This document shows, one piece after another, positions 61,420 through 64,000 of a stretch of 64,000 nucleotides of DNA (the first letter of the stretch is position 1; the number at the start of each line of letters is the position of its first letter). Under the pieces are notes generated by a model. It saw only the letters and a list, made by a program, of their open reading frames with translations, made no database searches and was not told where the DNA came from. This DNA is from Sphingosinicella sp. BN140058. GTDB lineage: Bacteria; Pseudomonadota; Alphaproteobacteria; Sphingomonadales; Sphingomonadaceae. The stretch lies in NCBI RefSeq assembly GCF_004135585.1, contig NZ_CP035501.1, positions 2,985,501 through 3,049,500 on the forward strand, in the 5' to 3' direction. A program made the translations under genes and the position numbers.

Positions 61420-62286
61420 ATGGTCCTTTCCACTCTCGTCGGCGAGCCCTGGGCCGATTACGGCCTCATGGACAGCGGCAACGGCCGCAAGCTCGAACGC
61501 TACGGTCCCTACAGCTTCATCCGGCCCGAGCCGCAGGCGATGTGGGCGCCGGCCCTGGCCGACTGGGATGCCGACGGCGAGTTCATCCCCGGCTCGGACG
61601 AGGATGGGGGCGGTCGCTGGCAATTTGCGCGTCCGGTGCCGCAGGCCGGCTGGGACATGGGCTGGGAGGACGTCCGCTTCCGCAGCCAGTGTACGCCTTT
61701 CCGCCACCTCGCTTTCTTTCCCGACATGTCGCCGCAATGGGCATGGATGCGGGAGCGGCTCGGCGCCGGCTCGGAAGCGATGAACCTGTTCGGCTATACC
61801 GGGGTCGGCACCCTGGCGATGGCTGCCGCCGGCGCGCGGCTCACCCATGTCGATGCGTCCAAGAAGTCGGTGGAGGCGGGCAAGGAGAATGCCCGCCTGT
61901 CCGGGTTTGCCGAGCGGCCGATCCGCTGGATGATCGACGATGCCGCGAAGTTCACCGCCCGCGAAGTGCGCCGCGGCCGCCGCTATGACGGTATCATCCT
62001 CGATCCACCGAAATATGGCCGCGGCCCCACCGGCGAGGTCTGGCGGCTGGAAGAGGGGCTGCCCGGCCTGATCGCGGATTGCCGCAAATTGCTCGACGCC
62101 GACAGCCGATTCCTTGTCCTCACCGTCTATGCGGTTCGGATGTCGGCGCTGGCGATCGGCGAACTCCTCCGCCAGGCGCTCGCCGATCTCGGCGGCAGGA
62201 TCGAATGCGGCGACATGGCCGTCCGAGAGGAAGCGCGGGGCCTGCTCCTTCCGACCGCGATCTTCGCGCGCTGGAGCCGCGACTAG
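61420..62286 (+). CDS. Class I SAM-dependent methyltransferase, RlmI-like
   Basis: A 288-residue methyltransferase. The AdoMet-binding loop is NLFGYTGVGTLAMAAAGA near residue 120, VDASKKSVEAGKENARLSG follows, and motif IV DPPKYGRG is near 197, the pattern of the RlmI/RlmK-type 23S rRNA cytosine-5 methyltransferases. The usual PUA domain is not present; the N-terminus is instead a 100-residue unrelated region. The ATG lies 4 bases after the peptidase stop, so they are cotranscribed. Its stop shares a CTAG with the convergent ccmB stop. Confidence 0.85.
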   Translation: MVLSTLVGEPWADYGLMDSGNGRKLERYGPYSFIRPEPQAMWAPALADWDADGEFIPGSDEDGGGRWQFARPVPQAGWDMGWEDVRFRSQCTPFRHLAFFPDMSPQWAWMRERLGAGSEAMNLFGYTGVGTLAMAAAGARLTHVDASKKSVEAGKENARLSGFAERPIRWMIDDAAKFTAREVRRGRRYDGIILDPPKYGRGPTGEVWRLEEGLPGLIADCRKLLDADSRFLVLTVYAVRMSALAIGELLRQALADLGGRIECGDMAVREEARGLLLPTAIFARWSRD

Positions 62287-62924
62287 TCGCGACCCGCGCG
62301 GATCGCCGCGCCCGCGGCAAACGGCGCGATCGCGACCAGCAGCAAGGAAACGGCGCCGAGAAGCTTGGCCGCGCCGGCGCCGCCGCCAGGCTCGATCATC
62401 GCCGCGCCGAAGATTAGGATCGGCACCGCCAGCGGCAGGATCAGCAGCCCGGCAAGCGCACCGGTGCCGCGCAGCCCGGCGGTCAGCGCCGCGACGATGA
62501 GGGTCAGCGCCGCGAGGCCCGGCGTGCCGGCGGCAAGGCCGATTTCCAGGCGAAGCAGGATGTCCCCGGGCAGCTTCATCAAGGCGGCAGCCGGAAAGGC
62601 GGCGATCATCAGCGGCGGTCCGAAGCTCAGCCAGTGGCCGGCGAGCTTGGCAAAGGCGATCGTCTCGTCGCCGATGCCGCGCACCGCCAGCTGATCGAGC
62701 AGGCCGGAGGCGCGATCGGGCTCCACCAGCCGCTCGACCGGCAGCAGGGCGGCAAGCAAGGCCGCCATCCACAGGGCGCCGCCGCCGGTGCGCGCCAGCA
62801 AAGGCGCGTCCGGCCCCACCGCGAACGGAAACAAGGCCGCGACGAGCAGGAAGAAGATGAGCGGCAGCAAGGCATTGCCGGCGGTGAGCGCAAGCCGCAG
62901 CTCGCGCGCGATCAGGGCGATCAT
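62283..62924 (-). CDS. ccmB: Heme exporter permease CcmB
   Basis: A 213-residue membrane protein with six helices. IALIARELRLALTAGNALLPLIFFLLVAAL is the family's N-terminus, then PVERLVEPDRASGLLDQLAV and KLAGHWLSFGPPLM. CcmB and CcmA form the ABC transporter that supports release of the heme-CcmE complex during cytochrome c maturation. Its start overlaps the ccmA stop. No other ccm genes lie in the window. Confidence 0.9.
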   Translation of the reverse strand: MIALIARELRLALTAGNALLPLIFFLLVAALFPFAVGPDAPLLARTGGGALWMAALLAALLPVERLVEPDRASGLLDQLAVRGIGDETIAFAKLAGHWLSFGPPLMIAAFPAAALMKLPGDILLRLEIGLAAGTPGLAALTLIVAALTAGLRGTGALAGLLILPLAVPILIFGAAMIEPGGGAGAAKLLGAVSLLLVAIAPFAAGAAIRAGRD

Positions 62925-63493
62925 GCGAGCGCCACCGTCCGCGCGTCGTCGAGGCCCAAGGGTTGGTGCGAAGCGGCGAGGATCGCGCCGCCGCCCGCGC
63001 GGTGTGCCGCCATCGCGGCGCCGAGCCGCGTGAGCCCTTCGGCATCGAGGCCGTTGCCGGGCTCGTCCAGCAGCCAGAGCGGGGCACCGGCAGAAATCAC
63101 CCGTGCCAGCACGGCGCGCTTGCGCTGGCCGGTGGAAAGCATCCGCACCGGCACTGGTGCCAGCCTGGCAAGGCCCATCGCGTCCATGCCGACGCGTTCG
63201 TCGCCGCCGTCGAGCCGCGCCCAGAATCGCAGGGCGTCCGCCAGAGCCTGGCGCGGGTCGAGCGCGAGGCCTTCGTCGGCGAGCGCCGCCGATCCGTGCC
63301 GCTCGACCAAGCCTGCACTCGCCCGCAGCAATCCCGCCGCGACACGGATCAGGCTCGATTTACCGATGCCGTTGGGGCCGGTCAGCAGCAATGCCTCACC
63401 GGCCGCGATCCGCAGCGTCAGCCGCTCGAAAAGCAGCCGCCCGCCGCGGAGGAGAGCGACCTCCTCAAGGCGCAGCAGCGGCGCTGCGCTCAT
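62921..63493 (-). CDS. ccmA: Heme exporter ATP-binding protein CcmA
   Basis: A 190-residue ABC ATPase, slightly shorter than typical CcmA. The Walker A motif is GPNGIGKS (39-46), the signature is LSTGQRKR (in place of LSGGQ, as usual for CcmA), Walker B is LWLLDEPGNGLD, and the switch His is in AASHQP. It powers CcmB in cytochrome c maturation. Its ATG overlaps the metallopeptidase stop and its stop overlaps the ccmB start, each by four bases, so the three are translationally coupled. Confidence 0.92.
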   Translation of the reverse strand: MSAAPLLRLEEVALLRGGRLLFERLTLRIAAGEALLLTGPNGIGKSSLIRVAAGLLRASAGLVERHGSAALADEGLALDPRQALADALRFWARLDGGDERVGMDAMGLARLAPVPVRMLSTGQRKRAVLARVISAGAPLWLLDEPGNGLDAEGLTRLGAAMAAHRAGGGAILAASHQPLGLDDARTVALA

Positions 63494-63924
63494 TCGGCGG
63501 AATCCTCGATCGCGTGCATGTCGTCGTCGGAGAGGCCGAAATGGTGGCCGACCTCGTGGACGATGACGTGGGTGATCAGCGCCTCCAGCGACACGCCGGT
63601 TTCAACCCATTCGTCGAGCAAGGGGCGACGATAAAGATGGATGATCGGCATCAGCTCGCCAGGCGCCATCTGCTCCTGGTGGCCGACAGGACGGCCGGTA
63701 TAGAGGCCGGTAAGTTCGAACGGATCCTCCATGCCGAATTCGGCGAGGACCTCGTCGCTCGCGAAATCCTCCACCCGAACCACGACTCCGCCGAGCAATC
63801 GCCGGAATGGCTCGGGCAGCCGCGTCATCGCCCGGTCGGCAAGCGCCTCGAGCAGCGCCACATCGGGCGCGAAGGTCTCGGCCGCCGGGTTATCGGATGG
63901 CTCGTTGGTTTGACGCTCGCTCAT
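63490..63924 (-). CDS. Metallopeptidase family protein (HExxH zincin)
   Basis: A 144-residue protein with a complete zinc motif HEVGHHFGLSD (His123, Glu124, His127, with Asp133 as the probable third ligand), the hallmark of the minimal metallopeptidases found beside ccmA in alphaproteobacteria. The upstream part has LPEPFRRLLGGVVVRVEDFA and the MIIHLYRRPL-like MPIIHLYRRPL. The substrate is unknown. The ATG at 63924 has GGGAC seven bases upstream; an ATG four codons earlier has no site. Confidence 0.85.
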   Translation of the reverse strand: MSERQTNEPSDNPAAETFAPDVALLEALADRAMTRLPEPFRRLLGGVVVRVEDFASDEVLAEFGMEDPFELTGLYTGRPVGHQEQMAPGELMPIIHLYRRPLLDEWVETGVSLEALITHVIVHEVGHHFGLSDDDMHAIEDSAE

Positions 63925-63983
63925 GGCACGTCCCATAAGGGTGAAGCGTTGGGCGCGCCAGCAAGTGCGGTGAGGAGGATGGA

Positions 63984-64000
63984 ATGCTGCTGACGGACGG
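63984..64000 (+). CDS. Start of an unidentified plus-strand gene, cut by window edge
   Basis: GAGGAGG precedes an ATG by seven bases, and the reading frame (MLLTD) runs off the window. It would diverge from the metallopeptidase gene. Too short to identify. Confidence 0.35.

Noticed and set aside
1-64000. CRISPR arrays, insertion sequences, prophage or integron features
   Set aside because: No repeated spaced units, transposase or integrase frames, or flanking inverted repeats were found by eye.

Overview
The window is a contiguous, gene-dense piece of a high-GC alphaproteobacterial chromosome. The long NAD-specific glutamate dehydrogenase, many TonB-dependent receptors, single-domain and LytTR response regulators, the PAS_5-type PAS protein and the CcmAB pair all suggest a member of the Sphingomonadales (Sphingomonas-like). 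This assignment rests on gene content and codon style, not on a database search. I saw no phage, insertion sequence, CRISPR array, rRNA or replication origin.

Layout. 1-3.2 kb (minus strand): an envelope/maintenance operon lgt, midA-like methyltransferase, GNAT acetyltransferase, pgeF. 3.3-9.3 kb (plus): acyl-CoA synthetase, an orphan Tat-exported molybdopterin dehydrogenase, hemH, a PhaB-like reductase and a small ribbon-helix-helix protein. 9.4-15.5 kb (minus): the 1553-residue NAD-glutamate dehydrogenase preceded by a PAS-domain protein. 15.66 kb: tRNA-Thr(CGU). 15.8-20.5 kb: a small lipoprotein, a hybrid histidine kinase overlapping a LytTR response regulator, an unknown protein and a lone receiver protein. 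21-28.4 kb: two tandem paralogous TonB receptors and a methyl-accepting chemotaxis protein. 28.5-34.4 kb: DUF2332 protein, small membrane protein, a polysaccharide pyruvyl transferase/FrhB-like pair, a secreted serpin and a YciI protein.

34.5-41.4 kb holds the most interesting unit: eight tightly packed co-directional genes encoding an SPFH/SHOCT protein, two DUF4178 proteins, a one-TM small protein, a DUF350 protein, a membrane-embedded aminopropyltransferase, a Tat-exported FAD oxidoreductase and AdoMet decarboxylase. Together they look like a membrane-associated polyamine-making or polyamine-modifying system. It is followed tail-to-tail by an EmrAB/TolC-type efflux operon (41.4-45.6 kb).

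46-57.7 kb: small proteins, a PilZ protein, maiA, a class II aldolase, a flavin amine/amino-acid oxidase translationally coupled to a ThDP keto-acid decarboxylase, then a convergent uptake operon (alpha/beta hydrolase, TonB receptor, spinster-type MFS) and an orphan HicB-like protein. 57.7-64 kb: a FixL-type histidine kinase, a TetR regulator, an M16 peptidase, an RlmI-like methyltransferase, and the overlapping minus-strand set metallopeptidase-ccmA-ccmB. A new plus-strand gene begins in the last 17 bases.
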